From the NCBI RefSeq assembly GCF_000006565.2, contig NC_031469.1, positions 1,417,744-1,481,743 of the forward strand: DNA of 64,000 nucleotides, written 5' to 3'. Source of the DNA: Toxoplasma gondii ME49. Taxonomy: Eukaryota; Apicomplexa; Conoidasida; Eucoccidiorida; Sarcocystidae. The notes under the pieces were generated by a model, which had not been told where the DNA came from, did no database searches, and saw only the letters and a program-made list of their open reading frames with translations. Positions 11,821 through 24,538 of the stretch are shown one piece after another. Within the stretch, counting starts at the first letter, position 1, and each line of letters begins with the position of its first letter. Position numbers and translations under genes: made by a program.

Positions 11821-12829
11821 AACCTGTAATCCAACTCGTAATATACACTCCCCACAGAACGGTAGCCTATACGAAGCTCCCACGCATTAAACTCAGTTAA
11901 TTAGTAGCAGGTTTGAAACTCTGCACCAACAGATCTTAAATCGTGATGTCTTTTTGCTATGTGGCTACGCGACTAGAGGTCTTTCGATAATGCATTCTGA
12001 TAGAACTTTTAATGGACGTGCACCATATGATGGACGATATGCGAATTTTGCTAGTAATGGATTAATTCTGGAATCAATGTCTAATCAGATTGGTATTTTA
12101 GTATTAGATTTTTTAATCTTTACTATATTATCTAACAATATATTACGAACAATGTGTATTGTCTTTTACTGGTTTGGGAATCAGTATCATGTCATCTACT
12201 AAGAAATTCTGGGTCAAAATGACTTTGTATAGCAGATTCTATCTTGGCGCGAAATTTGACAAGTTTTTTGTAAAATTAAAAAAATTTTGATATTGTCACT
12301 CACATGAATTTGTAGGAAATCCTAAACTGCAGGGTTGACGAACACTACTCTATTTATTTAACGGCAAAAAGACATCGCCATTTTGGGTCGGCTGGTAAAG
12401 AATATAGAACCTAAGAAGAATGCGCGGAACTGCACACTACAGAGGTGAGCTGTCGTAATTTCAGTGCTGTGCAACACCGCGCCGCTGGAAACTACCACAG
12501 TTACCATCATGTGAGCATCTTGTATACAAACGTTTAGTTTTCAAAAACACGTTGCACACAACCCGCTGAAGAGAGCTGCAAGCAAAGGTTTGACCCACTG
12601 CGCCTAGGAACCACTTTTCAGGGACAATCGTTCACGCAGAGCTCGCCCAATTATACCGTAAACGAACGTTTTTGTGGAATGTCGACGAAACAGAACAGCT
12701 TCTACCTCAACACAAGTGCGTAGCTCCTTTCACGTGAAACACGTACGCGCAAGCGTGTGGTGCTTTAAACAAGACTCCTAATCTAGTACCCGTAAGTCTC
12801 TAGCTTGGGTGTTTCTCTCACTCTCTGCT

Positions 12830-15800
12830 TCACCGTCGAGTTGTCTCTGTACACGCCACCGCTCGACTCATTTCTCTGTTCTCTCCCGCTTTTCCTACCT
12901 GGTAGTCAACGCCGAGTTCCTTCAGCGTGGCCTCTAGGCAGCCAGCTAGACACCAAGCCTGAATGATGGCGTCCCGCTTTGGAGAGACGCGGTTGAGGGC
13001 GTCGACGACGAGAAGTTTGTGTTTCTCGAGCTGTCCCTGCTGGAATCGGCTGTAGAATTCGAAGCATCTACCGAACCATTTGGTTCGGACGAACATCGGA
13101 GTCACCACGTACCACTTGCGTTTTGGGTCCTGGCTCGTCCCCCTTTCCCCGTACCTCCATAGCAGCAGATACGCAGGCTTCGACCGCACGAGAATGTGAT
13201 GTTGAAAGGGCCCCTGGATGAGAGCGGAGCCTCCACTGCAGCTTGCGAGTGTCGCCTCCGAATTCGAGGTACACCCTGTGCACTGACTTCCTCCGGCGCA
13301 TGAAACTGACGTCGCGCTCGTCGTCCGACTGCTCCCGCAGTAGCTGCTGGGCGTCGACCCACTCGAACTGTCCGTCGCCTCGAGGGTTCTGTCTCGGTGG
13401 CCTGCAACCGGACCTCCAGGCGGCTCTCCGGTCCGGCCCCTGCCAACGTATGCACGGTCTCCTGCCCTCGCCCTTGAAGAAGACACATCGTTCTCGACTT
13501 TAGATCCCAACGTCCGACGGTCGCTCGCCCCGGACGCCGGCGGCGTCGTCCCGCGCCCAGTTAACGGCGACGACTGCCAAGTGCGGAAGGATGCCGCAGG
13601 GCGAAAGCCCGCGCTTGCCCCCCGGGACGGCAAAGGAGAAGCCGAAGCGACTGCAGCCAAGGCGTCGCTCAGGACTCCAGAGAGAACCCCGAAAGACGCT
13701 GCGGCGTTGAAACTGGAGGTCGGGTTGCCGCCGCTTCCTGAGCGCATCAGCTCCGCCCGTGGCTCCCGCGGATTCGACGTCGCGAGGCCCCCCGGCGAGT
13801 CGCGTGGGCCTCCTTCTCGGTCGTCCGCCTCGGCTGTCTCTTCTCTCTCAGCGCCCGACCTGTTGCCTTCTTCCTGTCCCTGGGACGGCAGCAAACTGGA
13901 CCCATCACCCAGCTGCGGAGCGTCCGGAAAGGACGCACGGCGCCCCGAAGCGTCGTTCCTGCCCTTTTCTTCTCCCGCCGTCTCGCCTGCGTCCGCCCGT
14001 CCGTCAGGTCCTCCCTCGCGTGCTCGGGCCTTGACCCCGGCTCGGGGATTGCGTCGCGCTGAACTCGAGCTGCTTCCATGCGTGGACGTCGAGGCGGTCG
14101 AGAGTGAGCTTGCACAGCTGTTTTGTGCAGAGTCGAAAACAGGTGGGGCCACGTACGCGCTGCACGAAGGACAGACGCACCCTGGAATTCGGTTCTGGAG
14201 GCAGGCCCTGTGGTCTCCGTTGGAAGGTCGTGAGCACGAAATGAACGCGGGAAACGGATGGTCGATCCTGAGTGTGATGGTGTGGCGCGGAATGAGGAGC
14301 CGTCCGTCTCCGCCGTTCGGCGACGGCCTAGTCAACAGCAGAGGGGCCTCCACGTAGAGCGTGCTGTCTTCCTCTAAGAGATTCACATCCCGCAAGGCCC
14401 GGAGACACCCCTTCAGCATGCCGCTGCGGCGACACAGCCGGCCGTTGCGTCCCAGCCACTCCTTGGGGAAAAGAGACACCGTTATCATCTGCGTCCCGTT
14501 GTTCACGCCCTGGCCTGGGCGCGCGAAAGAAAAGGCGCCGACTCCGGCAGGCCCCATACCCGGCATGGAAAACCCGCATGCTTGAAGAGCGCTAGGCGAG
14601 AACGCTGGGAGCAACGAAAGCGAATTCGCCATCATCTGTTGGGTCGAGACGGGGCCGCCTCGAGCTGGATGGCAAAGCGAAGGCAAACACACCAGCCTCG
14701 CGCCTCCCGCTTGAACCCCGGCGGCCAGAGGCTTTGGCCCACACGACGGTCCAGGGCCAACTGTCCCGCCTGTCGGAGGCGATAACAGAGTCACACCTTT
14801 TTCCTCGTCGTCCAAAGCACCCACCGTTGCCCCAAACGCCGGACGAAGCGACTCTGCGCCTGCTGCAGACACGGGCACCGCCCTCGGCGAGGAGACACCT
14901 GGTCTCCCGGTCTCGGGTGAGGCGCTGAGCCCGTTCCGGTCGCTACTTACGCCCGCGGGTGTCCCCGGAGTTCCGCAGTGCGCCAGCGTCGAGGAGGAAC
15001 AGCCACCGCAGCCAGAGACTGGAGAGGAAACCGGGAACCGGGAGGCGTCAGCTGGACTGGCTTCTTCCTTCGTTCCCCAACTGCTCGCCCTCCCCGTCCC
15101 CCACAACCCACCTGGCGACGCCGAGCAGACGGCCCCTCCCCCACAGTCCCCGAGGGGTCCCACCGACACGGAACTCGCAAACGTGAAGATCTTTTCCTCT
15201 TCTGCGTCTTCGTCTGCAGCGCGCCAGTGGTCGATGACTTCGAAACTCTGTTTCCAGAAGTGTTCCGACATGCCCTGCTGGGGTGCCAGAAATGAAAAAG
15301 CAACCAGCGACATCGGCCCACCCTTTGGTCCCCCTCTGGCGCCTCCGCGTGGGCCACTGTCTCCAGCAGATGGCGTTCCTTCCCCGCATTCGACTCCGCC
15401 GTACCGTCGCCCGTCCAGGGTCGCGGAAGAAACACCCACTGCGCCAATGTAGGGGCCCTCTGAGCTCGTGCCCCTCGGTCTCCTGCCGGCACCTCCGAGC
15501 ACGAACCCCGGAAGGGTCGCCTCCAGACCTCCAGCGCCTGTGGGGCTTGAACTGAGGAATCCTGTGTGTTCTATCTGATCTTCGAGTGTCCCCTTTCCGG
15601 CTTCGCCGTGGCGTCTGGGCCTCTGGGTCAGCCCTTCGTGCTCGCCTCTCTTCGGGTCTTCGTCCCTCTTTCTGCCTCCACCGTCGCCTCCTCCCCAGCC
15701 CGCGCTCTCAGGCTCCACCAGCTCGACTAACCCGGAGACGCGGATCGGACGACTGTTGCGTCCTCTGCCTAGTTGCACAGCAGACTCGCCCCGACCCGGG

Positions 15801-18800
15801 GGCGAGGGCACTCCAGCTCGCTGCTGTCTCGCCTCCTGGCGACACGAACGGTCAGAGTCGTCCACAATCACAGGGACATCCCTGTGCCTCGTGCCCCCAT
15901 TATTCGCCTCAGGTGTCTTTTCCACCGCTTCCGATGCGACACGATGTCGCTTCAAGGCCGGGCCTGCGGCCGAACTTCCAGACCGGCCCTTCAGTCGGGG
16001 GCCATGTGTCTTCTCGCTCGACTCCTCGGCCCCGTCGGCCTCGACGTCGCGCTTCACATCCCCAGCGCGTCTCTGTGTCGCACGGGGTACCTCCGTCGGG
16101 TGCTCGTTACACCAGCGGCCTTTCTTCTCTCCACTCCGGCCACCCGTCATCGCTTGACCCCCCTCGCCGTCGCCCTCTAGCCGGTCGCTCTCGTCCTGCT
16201 CCAACTCTTCTTGTTCTCTCTCGTTTCCACCTTCCTCGCTAGGTGCCTGTGCTCGCGACCCGTTTTCGGGGCGAGTGTCCCTCGGCCTGGCGCCGCTGTC
16301 GGCACCGCGCTGGTCTGGTCTTCGCCCAGACTGTCTCGTCGTTCGCCCCCGGACCCAAAGCCCTGGCACGACCGCCCCGTGCCGACCGCTGCCACAACGG
16401 AGATCCAGGGTGGGCCCCGTCGAGGCCGGCCGCCTCCGCCCAGGCCCAGGGGGCGGCAAGCGCTCCACTACACCGGACGAAGGGCCTTCTGTCCCGAGAT
16501 TTTCGTCGCCTCCTAAACCTGGAGACATCGCCTGGCAGACGACGCCCCGTCCGTTCGGCACGGCAGCGTACGAAACGGAGGACATGCCTCGCAAGGGAGG
16601 GCCAGACAAGGGAAATGAGACGTGGTCGGGGGCAGCGGAGGAGCGGGACGAGTCCCTGGGGGTCTGCGTCGGCACCTCGTCTCCTCCGCCCGGCCCCAGA
16701 GGCCCCCCTCTAGACTGAGACAACGTGAAACTGCTGCGGCGCGGCGACGGGACAGGGACGCCTCTCGAAGCCGACGCTGAGGCGAGGGTCGAAGCCTGAG
16801 GGACTGGCAGCGTGTGCTGCGGAAACGCACCCCGAAAGCCAGGACGAGGCCCGCAGACTTCGACACCGCCTCTGTCGGGACCTGCTCGCCACAAGGAAGC
16901 GTCGGGACAAAGGGTCGCGCCCTGAAGATTCGACAGGGAAGCAGGCGACGCACCGACGCGCTGAAGGGTCGCGTAGTACGCACGGGTGTCGTTCTTGGGG
17001 TCGTACGCTGATGCTTGGGAGACGGGATGGTAAAAAGGAATACTCGTGGCGTACGGCTGGGGTCCAGTCAGCGCCCTTCCATGTAAGTCACGGCCTGGCT
17101 CCACGCCAGTTGCCAAATTTCCACGAACTCTCTCTGGCACCAACCCAGACTGCGCAGCCGACAACCGCGCTCTTGTCGCCTCTTGGGCCCGAAGGGAGAC
17201 AGGTGGTCGCTGCGCCTGAGGCCTGACTTCACGCAGGGGCTGAGGCGCGGCCACGGGATGGGGTGCAGGGCAGGAAGAGAAATCGCGAATAGGTGCAACC
17301 GCCCCTCCGCCTCCGTACGAACTTAGACGAGCACTCGCAGGCGGAGAGTGAACACGAGACGCTGGTGTCGAAAGCCGGTCGTTCTGCGCCACCTGCATCA
17401 TCCCGTTCCCGAGTCTCCCGCAGAGATCGAAGGCGACCCGGTGGGCCTCTGGTGCGCGAAACGAAATGCGTCTTTCGCCTAGTCCGTCGACGACACAAGG
17501 TACCCACGAGTCGCTATGGGACGTCTCACTGTCACTCGAGAGCCTGCGTTTGTCCTTCTTGGATCTTCCCGAGGCACAGAGCGGCGACGGGAGAGAGAGA
17601 AGAGGCGGTGGCTCCGGAGAGGACGCAGGCTGTGGCGGTCGCGGTGACAGGTTCCCTGGCAATCCCGGGCCGAAGAAACGACGGGGCACCCCCTCGCTCT
17701 CTGAGGAGTCTTCTACTCGTTCTTTTAGCTCACCACGACAATCCTGTCCTCTTGCTGCTCTCCTCCGCCTAGCGTTGCCTCCCGGTCCCTCCCGCGCGGG
17801 TCGGCGCCGTCGCGTCTCACTTCTGCCCCGCCTGAGAGCCGCCCTCTCGCTTAGTGCCTCGCCAGCGGCCTGTCTAGGGGTCCCGGGTTCTTGGCTCTCT
17901 CCGCCCCACCCCGCCTGACTGTCTCGCACTCTCCGCTGCAGTTTTTCTCCGCGGCACGAGGTTCCCTGCGAGTCTAGTGATTCGTCCTCCCTCGAGAGCA
18001 CCTCCCTTTCCTTCTCGTTCTGGAGTGTCTGGGCGTCACTTTTTCTCTGCGGTTCTGCGTCCTGCAGACTTGTCTCTCGGGCTTCGGGTTGAAGCTGGCG
18101 GGTCGTCGACGGCTCAACCTGCGCGGAGACCCCTGGCTGGAGGGTCTCTTTCAATCCCAAGTGACCCCACAGAGCTGTCTTTCCCAGGGTCCGCCGGGCC
18201 CGAGAGGGGTCCGAAAGGCACAGAAAACGCTCGAAGGCAAGATACCAAAGTCGGAAATGAGGCGCAAGGTATCCCCCTCTGACGCAGGTCGCGCTCGAGG
18301 CCACGAGCCCCAGATTCGTCACAGAGCCCTCGGTTCCGTTCACACGCAAGCTCGCCTCGTTTTGCCAATCAAGCGTGGTGCAAACGGAAGGGGGGAACGC
18401 CGTTTCTGGAACCACATGCCCGTCACCGAGCGGGATCCCCAGCGACGCCCGAAGAGGCGGTAACTCTGCTGAAACACCTCCTGGCTTCGAAGGAAAAGTC
18501 CAGCTCGGTTGGGCGCCGCCAGGATACACGGGCGGAGGCGGCAGAGGGCCGCCGCTCGCTGAGCCTCCAGTCCACGTGATCCCTCTCACGTCCTGCAGCG
18601 CGGAATCGCGCTGAGCTGCCTCGGCCCTCAGCCGAGCGACACCTCCGTGCTCTGGGCCTGCGTGCCCGAACCGAAGCGAGGGTGCCTGGCCCCCGGGGGT
18701 TCTGGGCCAGAAAGGGGGCACGCCCCAAGCCGGTTGCGGGCCTCTCGCCCCCCAAAAGGCTACACTGTCGACCGGCGCAGCTCCCCAGTCCCCCGGACGG

Positions 18801-21173
18801 ACACACGGAGATGCACCTCTGTCCCCCGGAAACGGCTGGGTTTTTACCAGAAAGGGAGGGAAGGAACCTGCGCCGACCCCAGGTGCTGCAAATGAACAGG
18901 GGCGGCTAGGCTGCGCTCCGGAAGGGAGCGGCGTCGCGGGAGGCTCGGGCAAGGGCCTGTCGGGGAAGGGCCGATTGGGAAAAGGCGGATTTAGCGCCAC
19001 GCCAGGAGGCGCTCTCGGCGACGGAAAGGGGACAGCGCGTGCCGCGCCGAAGCTCTCCGGACGCGCCGCTGTGAAAGTCTGGATTTCCTCCGTCGCGAAG
19101 AGAGGTGGGGAGCCGGAGGGAGAGAGAGGGTCTCGCGTCTCGCGGACGCGTGGAAGTGCCCTGGAGGCTGGAGGCCCGAAGAGAGACGACGAATGACTCC
19201 GCCACGAATTCGCGAAAGCCGAAGAACTTGTGGGAGTCGCTCTTGACGCCGAGACTCCCCGGATCCTTCGCTCCGGGTCTGGAAGCCCTACAGAAGCTGG
19301 CACCGGGTCTCGTGCCAGTAACGTAGGGCGGTCCGTGGAGTGACCCTGCCGGGGCGGCATGCAACACGAGACAAGAACGGTCACCGGTCCGGTCGAAACT
19401 GAGGCCTGTGCAGCCTGCGGTTCCACGCAGTGTCTGCAGATCTGGCCCCGAATGGAGAAGAAAACCAGAGAAATGGGGGCTAGCGGAATCCGTGAAAAGG
19501 GTAGCGGAAACGGGGTTCGACAAGTTGTCCAAAAAGGCCGAAGAGGCGCGCGGCAGGTACACAGACGGGGTGTACTTACGCGCCGCTGCAGTGGACGCAG
19601 TTCCGGAAGCGGAAGGATAGGTCGAGGGAAAAACCGGGAGTGCGGGCGGACCACCGGAACTCCACAGAACGGCGGAAGGAGGGGTAGGCGATGCGGTGAA
19701 CCTCCTGGTGAGAAACGCTCTCGGAGACAACGGCCCCAGAGGCGGCAAGGCAGAGAACGCTGCGGGAGAGCAAAGGGGCAGATCGCGAGCAAACAAAGGA
19801 AGGCCTGTGATGCCACCTACGGTGTCACCGAAACCCTGGAAAAGACTGCTTCTGACAGAGTCGCCTGAAGGCTCCGAAGACGACCACTGAGACGCAATGT
19901 CGTACAGCAGAACTAGAGTTCCAGCAAAATGACGACAGAGCCACTCAACAGACCAGTCAGTCCGCAACTGGGTGAGTTCTGTGGCGCAAAACGGAAGATA
20001 TGCATGCACGCGAGCCAACCTGCTCAAATCTCCGGAGAAAAAGCAGTCTGTATAAATACTCACATCAACGTCCTGAAGTCTCGCCGCGGCCGACTCTGAA
20101 ACGAGGCCGGCTACGGGAAGAGAATCAAAATCCAACGCAGCGAACGCAAGCGGGCCGGCGTACCCGGGATGTGCGGGACGAGGAACCAGAGAAGTGATCG
20201 CGGGAAGGACGAGAGGGACTGCGAACGGCGCAGCTGCAAAGTTAGGTGTACGGCCGCCTGGAGCAGGCGTCGGCGCACCGCGCGAGTGGGCAGAGATCCA
20301 GGCACCTGCTGCCAGCAAAAAAAATGCCGGTCTAGTTTCTCGATTTCTGACCGGCGCCTCTCTTCGATTCTCTACACGTCTACTTTGGCCCGCGCGTAAA
20401 GTTGGTTTCCCCAAAGGAAACGTCTCCTCCTGAGTTTCTCGTTCCTGTTCCTGTCTTCCACTCAGTACCTGTGGACTGTCTGTGTTTTTGCAAGAACGTC
20501 TACTTGGAGTTCCTGCTCGGCTTTCCTGAATAGATGATCCCTCGTTCCCGTCCGGTTTTTTCCCCGAGTGAACATCCCTCGTGTTCCCCGCGGTCCGCTC
20601 CTCCAAACGAGTTATCTGCTTATCCTCCTGGTGTGGAGTCGGCTGGCTCGACCGCCGGCGGAGCTCTGATCTGAAGCGTTCCGTACTCGCGGAGGTGTTT
20701 CGCCCAGAAAGGATATCCCCAGGCTCCCCGGCTTCGACGCCGCAACGCCGTCTCGCTCGCTTGGGTCCTGCGATCTTCAAAGCTTCAAGTCCTTCTTCCG
20801 AGTCCTGATCAGTCGCCAGAAGCATGTGAAGTTTCGAGTGACTGAAGTTAGCGTCTTTCCCCTCTGGATACGGTTCACGAAGATGAAGGCCTGGTCCCGC
20901 CTGCGTGGTGAAGGACTGATTGAGACACGACAGAAACGAGAAATCCTGGTCAAAAGACGCGCTCCCCTCTGCTCCAGAGTCGGGCGTCTTCGCGCGGACA
21001 CGTTCGCAGCGTGCTCTGAGCCGCGGGGGAAACACGGAAAAAGTGGAAGGCTGGTCGTCCTGCTCTCTCGTGGGCCACAGAGCCGATGAGGCGACGCGGG
21101 GCGGAGCAGAGGACGGTACGGCGAGTGGCTGGAATCGAGTCGGGACGCAGCCGATGTCGCGTTTCTCCTCCAT
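12830..21173 (-). CDS. Very large unidentified low-complexity protein
   Basis: Two overlapping - strand frames (18906-21227 and 12830-19816) differ by one frame and are best explained as one gene joined by a small intron. The best candidate intron is 19579-19480: donor GTAAGT, acceptor CGCTAG after a pyrimidine tract, 100 bases, which restores frame. Start chosen at ATG 21173 because the upstream frame opens on TTG. The product would be about 2,700 residues. Most is Ser/Pro/Gly/Arg-rich and presumably disordered, with RNA-binding-like RG/RRRP patches. Three segments look folded: one near 20000-19880 (SIYTDCFFSGDLSRLARVHA, then DWSVEWLCRHFAGTLVLLYD); one near 14560-14150 (NNGTQMITVSLFPKEWLGR, ending in a Cys-containing CVCPSC); and the C-terminus (ILVRSKPAYLLLWRYGE, KRKWYVVTPMFVRTKWFGR, SPKRDAIIQAWCLAGCLE). 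I do not recognise the family. Upstream exons (see 21652-22267) may belong to it. Confidence 0.6.
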
Positions 21174-21651
21174 TGACGATGCCAGACGCACCACACGAAA
21201 AAGACCGCCGAGATGCCCGTACCTCAACTAACGCCAACCGGGAGAAACGGCAGCCTCCACACAGACCAGGAGCGTGTCCAGCGCTGAACGTGCTCAGTCC
21301 GGGGAAGGCACAGACGAGGGAGATCAATTCTCGAAGAACGGGCTGCGGCTCGACGGAAATGGCCCCACGCACCCCGCGTTACGGCCGGGGATGATACGCC
21401 GGACCACTAGAGCAAGAACAATCCGCGAAGTGCGTCAGAGCGCCTGAGCAGATGTCCCAAAACGAAGGCTGTCGCAAGGAAACGCGCGGCGTCCCCCGAT
21501 ACGTAAGGAGGCTCTACTCTGAAGAAAAAGCGCCGAAGAAGGGAAGAGAATATCGATGGAGAAAAGACAGGAAGTGCCTCTCCGTTCAGCTTCTACTCGA
21601 AAAAGGAAGAAATACACAAGTGTTCACTGGGGCACAGAGACAAGTACATAC

Positions 21652-22267
21652 CACGCCAAGAACGCAGGAATAATCCGGCGATAATTATTACGGAACGCAC
21701 AGACGAGACGGTTTCAAAAATGCCGAATACGACCCTCAACAAAATGTACGGAAACAAAAGCTGACTCGCCCCACAAGATTCGAATATGCGAAGCCTCGTC
21801 GCCGCGTCGCGATTCTTCAGATGGGGGGACAATGCCTGACCGTCGACGTCAGAAGGTCTCCAGTAAAAGCCACGCGACATGTCCTCGGAACCGACAGTCT
21901 TGTTCGCAGTGAACACCCAGGTAGGAATCAGTCCTCCCGCACGAGATGCCTGCCCACTCAGACGGCGACAACGTACCTCAACAGAAACGCCGCCTCGCGG
22001 AGTTCGTTGCCCTGTCGTTCGAGCGTGCTAACTGCTAATGCGAGGGAACTACCGGAGGCGTCCTCCACAAATGCGCTCCAAAAACCGTAAGATTCTTGAA
22101 CATGAGATTCGACACACACAGATAGGCTGAACCGGTAGCGGATTAAGGACCCAAATGACGTTCCAAAGCTCGCGATCGCGGCCGATTGTTCACTCAGATG
22201 GTGGAAACGGACGAATGAGCTTCGTCGAAGAAAGCCGCCAAACTTTCCTTTGATTTGTTGGAAGTCA
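21652..22267 (-). CDS. Two upstream exons, probably of the large - strand gene
   Basis: Exon 22267-21977 follows an excellent acceptor (tttttcag) and ends in AG|GTACGT. Its peptide is well folded in appearance (GKFGGFLRRSSFVRFHHLSE, then a YGFWSAFVEDASGSSLALAV segment and LERQGNELREAAFLLR). A second exon runs from an acceptor I could not fix (between about 21916 and 21860) to a donor GTATGT at 21651, with the segment RIFESCGASQLLFPYILLRV. A third coding-like stretch follows (about 21372-21230, EPQPVLRELISLVCAF). Direction and spacing suggest that all three precede the start I chose for the large gene, in which case the true start lies further right. No family recognised. Confidence 0.45.
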
Positions 22268-22599
22268 CTGAAAAAAGATCGGACCGTGTGCTGGTCAAAA
22301 AGACTCCTAACTGCCAGGTTGTCGTGGAGAAGAGAGAGCCTACCTCGGTAACGCGTTGGTCGCGTGACAGCAACCAAAAACGACGGGATTTGCGACACAA
22401 ACGCCACAAATGTTGAGGATGGGAGGACACGGTGAAGCACGGAACAGGCACAAACTAAAGCAAGCGACGGATTTTTTGCCGTGGTGCCAAACAGTCTTCG
22501 GTTCGGAAGAAAAAACGGAACTGCAAGGACGCTCAAACGGTGACACTAGGTCCTCAGCAGCTAGCGGTGAAAGACCACGTTCAGTTCAGCTCGAAAATG

Positions 22600-24538
22600 T
22601 TTTTCGGAGGGGGCTCCCTGCCTATCAAAAAGGACAGAATGAGCTGCGTTTCCTGCCACGTCGTTGCTCGAGTCGCGATAATCGCGCTGGATATACACCC
22701 GAGATGTGAGATCGCTGTCCTTCCCGCCGAGCAGAGAGAACTTGGTTTACGAACAAAAGAGTCTGTCCCAGAGGAGACGGACTGAGAGAAGGACGTGGAG
22801 ACACCAAAAGGAGAGAAAAAGAAAAAGAAATTCGCGCGACAGGCGCAGTTGGGGAGAGTTTAGAGCGCGTCCGTCACCTGCTGACCCTGAAACACCTGCC
22901 GCGTGGAACTGAGTTCCCGAAGAGAGACGGCAGCGCCAGGAAGGACAGATGTGTGGACGGGAAAAGAGACTAGACAAAGGGAGATACGGGACGGAAAGCG
23001 ACCCGTCTCCCTTGGTTTGAAATTAAAAGGAGTGCTGGTCAACGAACCAGACAAGCGCGGCGTCACAGCGCAGGCAAGAAACTCTGGCAACACAGCGTCC
23101 CCCTCGTTTTTGCGACTATCATGGTTTGTCCAGCTCAGCGTATTCGGCCTATTATTTGAGGACCAACCAGACGAAAAGGCACTCTCAGCTCCGCTTTACC
23201 TGCTGGAGCGGGAGCCACCACTGCGTTTTTTCTCCTAGATCTCGGTTGCTGCGGAAAAAACGAACGGCGGGTCTGAGACTTCACAAAAAAACGCAGCAGG
23301 TCCCTCACGCCTGTCTCGGCCTTTGCCCTCGAGTTCCTGGGCCTTCCCTCTTCCTCCGTTCCTCCCCCGCGATAACTTATCGCTGAAAAGCCAAAAACAC
23401 GAAACTCCTCGCCCAAAAGCCCCAAAAATAAAACGACCCGCCACTCCCCAGGAACGACAGCCGCCACACAAAGTCCTTGCCACTGGTATACGCGTTACTT
23501 GTCGCGCGCAGCTCGATCCCGCCTTTCTAGTTCGCGGGCAGAAAAGGTCTGTAACGCCAAGCTACGCTTCTCTTGGCGCCATGAGAAAAAGGAAGAGCAA
23601 CACAGAACATTTTTCAGGAGAAGAGCCAGTGAGGTTCGGCACCTAGGCAGGCGAATAGGAAACCAATCAGACAGAAGAACTAGAGAAACGGTCTCACGTT
23701 TTATCCCACATAGCCTCGCTCGCACGTCTCCTCGCGGCAACCTTCTTAACACGGACAGAAGGCGGGATTATAAGGACAACGGCAAACGTAATAGGGAAGA
23801 CACTGCGCATTAAATGGAAAGAACGGGGAAAGAGATTCGCCAGTTCGTGTGTATGGTCGTTTTGCTCACAGTGTTACTCGTGGCAGTCAACGTCACCGCA
23901 ACCCGGAGACTCGGGGTGACCTATCTCGGTCTTACCGGTTATCCGGAGAGCGATCGTTTAAACGACAGAAGCGAGATTCACATGAATGCGTACCCAATCC
24001 GTTCACTCTACTTAGTGCACAACTAAGCTTCCTCGCAAAGGAATAAGCCCGCTGCAAGTGAAACAAGTACAGTAACAAAGAAGGGCGTCTCACAAGCATG
24101 TGGATCTCCGGTGCTTAGCCCCAACTCGCAGTCCTTTCAGCAACCAGTCCCGCATCCCCCGCTCCTCGTACGGGTCTGAAACCTTAACCGCCACAGCGGT
24201 CTCGCCCAATTTCCCCTCTCTCGCGCCCACGTGGGTAAACTTTGTGTCTGCTCGCTTGAAGAGAACAATTCTCTGTTTTACCCTTCCCACCCACTTTCTG
24301 GTCTCCACAATTTCAGAGGCGCGTGTCACGCATGGGAGATACCCCCCATATATCTGCCACATTTCCACCTTTATCTCTTCGACGGGGATTGCTGCGTCAC
24401 CCAGATCTCCCTGGGTAGCCGCGGAAACTCTGTCTTCTTTGCGGGGGTGTCTTTTTGCACCGGGGGACGTTTCGGTCTAACGGTCCCACAGTGGGTGAGG
24501 GGTCTGGTGGACAGAACTGAGGAGTCGCAGAATTCAAA
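22600..24538. other. Probable divergent promoter region
   Basis: About 1.9 kb between the - strand large gene and a + strand start at 24539. No exon supported. A 70-codon frame at 23814-24026 (+) begins with a hydrophobic, signal-like stretch but lacks any other support and could be an upstream ORF. Confidence 0.4.

Larger units (their letters stand above)
11520..12400. other. AT-rich island between two GC-rich genes
   Basis: The base composition switches sharply from GC-rich coding DNA on both sides to clearly AT-rich sequence. It contains the tRNA-Met remnant, a decayed exon copy (about 11738-11820) and an 82-codon open frame (11954-12202, +) that I cannot assign. I found no match to apicomplexan mitochondrial cox1, cox3 or cob proteins that I could recognise by eye. 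It reads as an accessory insertion or old repeat-derived DNA. Confidence 0.55.

Noticed and set aside
11954..12202. Mitochondrial cox/cob fragment
   Set aside because: The AT-rich frame looked organellar, but I could not match it to apicomplexan cox1, cox3 or cob; left unassigned.
13581..18463. Many + strand frames of 100-260 residues
   Set aside because: All are antisense to the large - strand coding region and are of the Pro/Arg/Ser-rich kind made by GC-rich shadows; none has splice or domain support.
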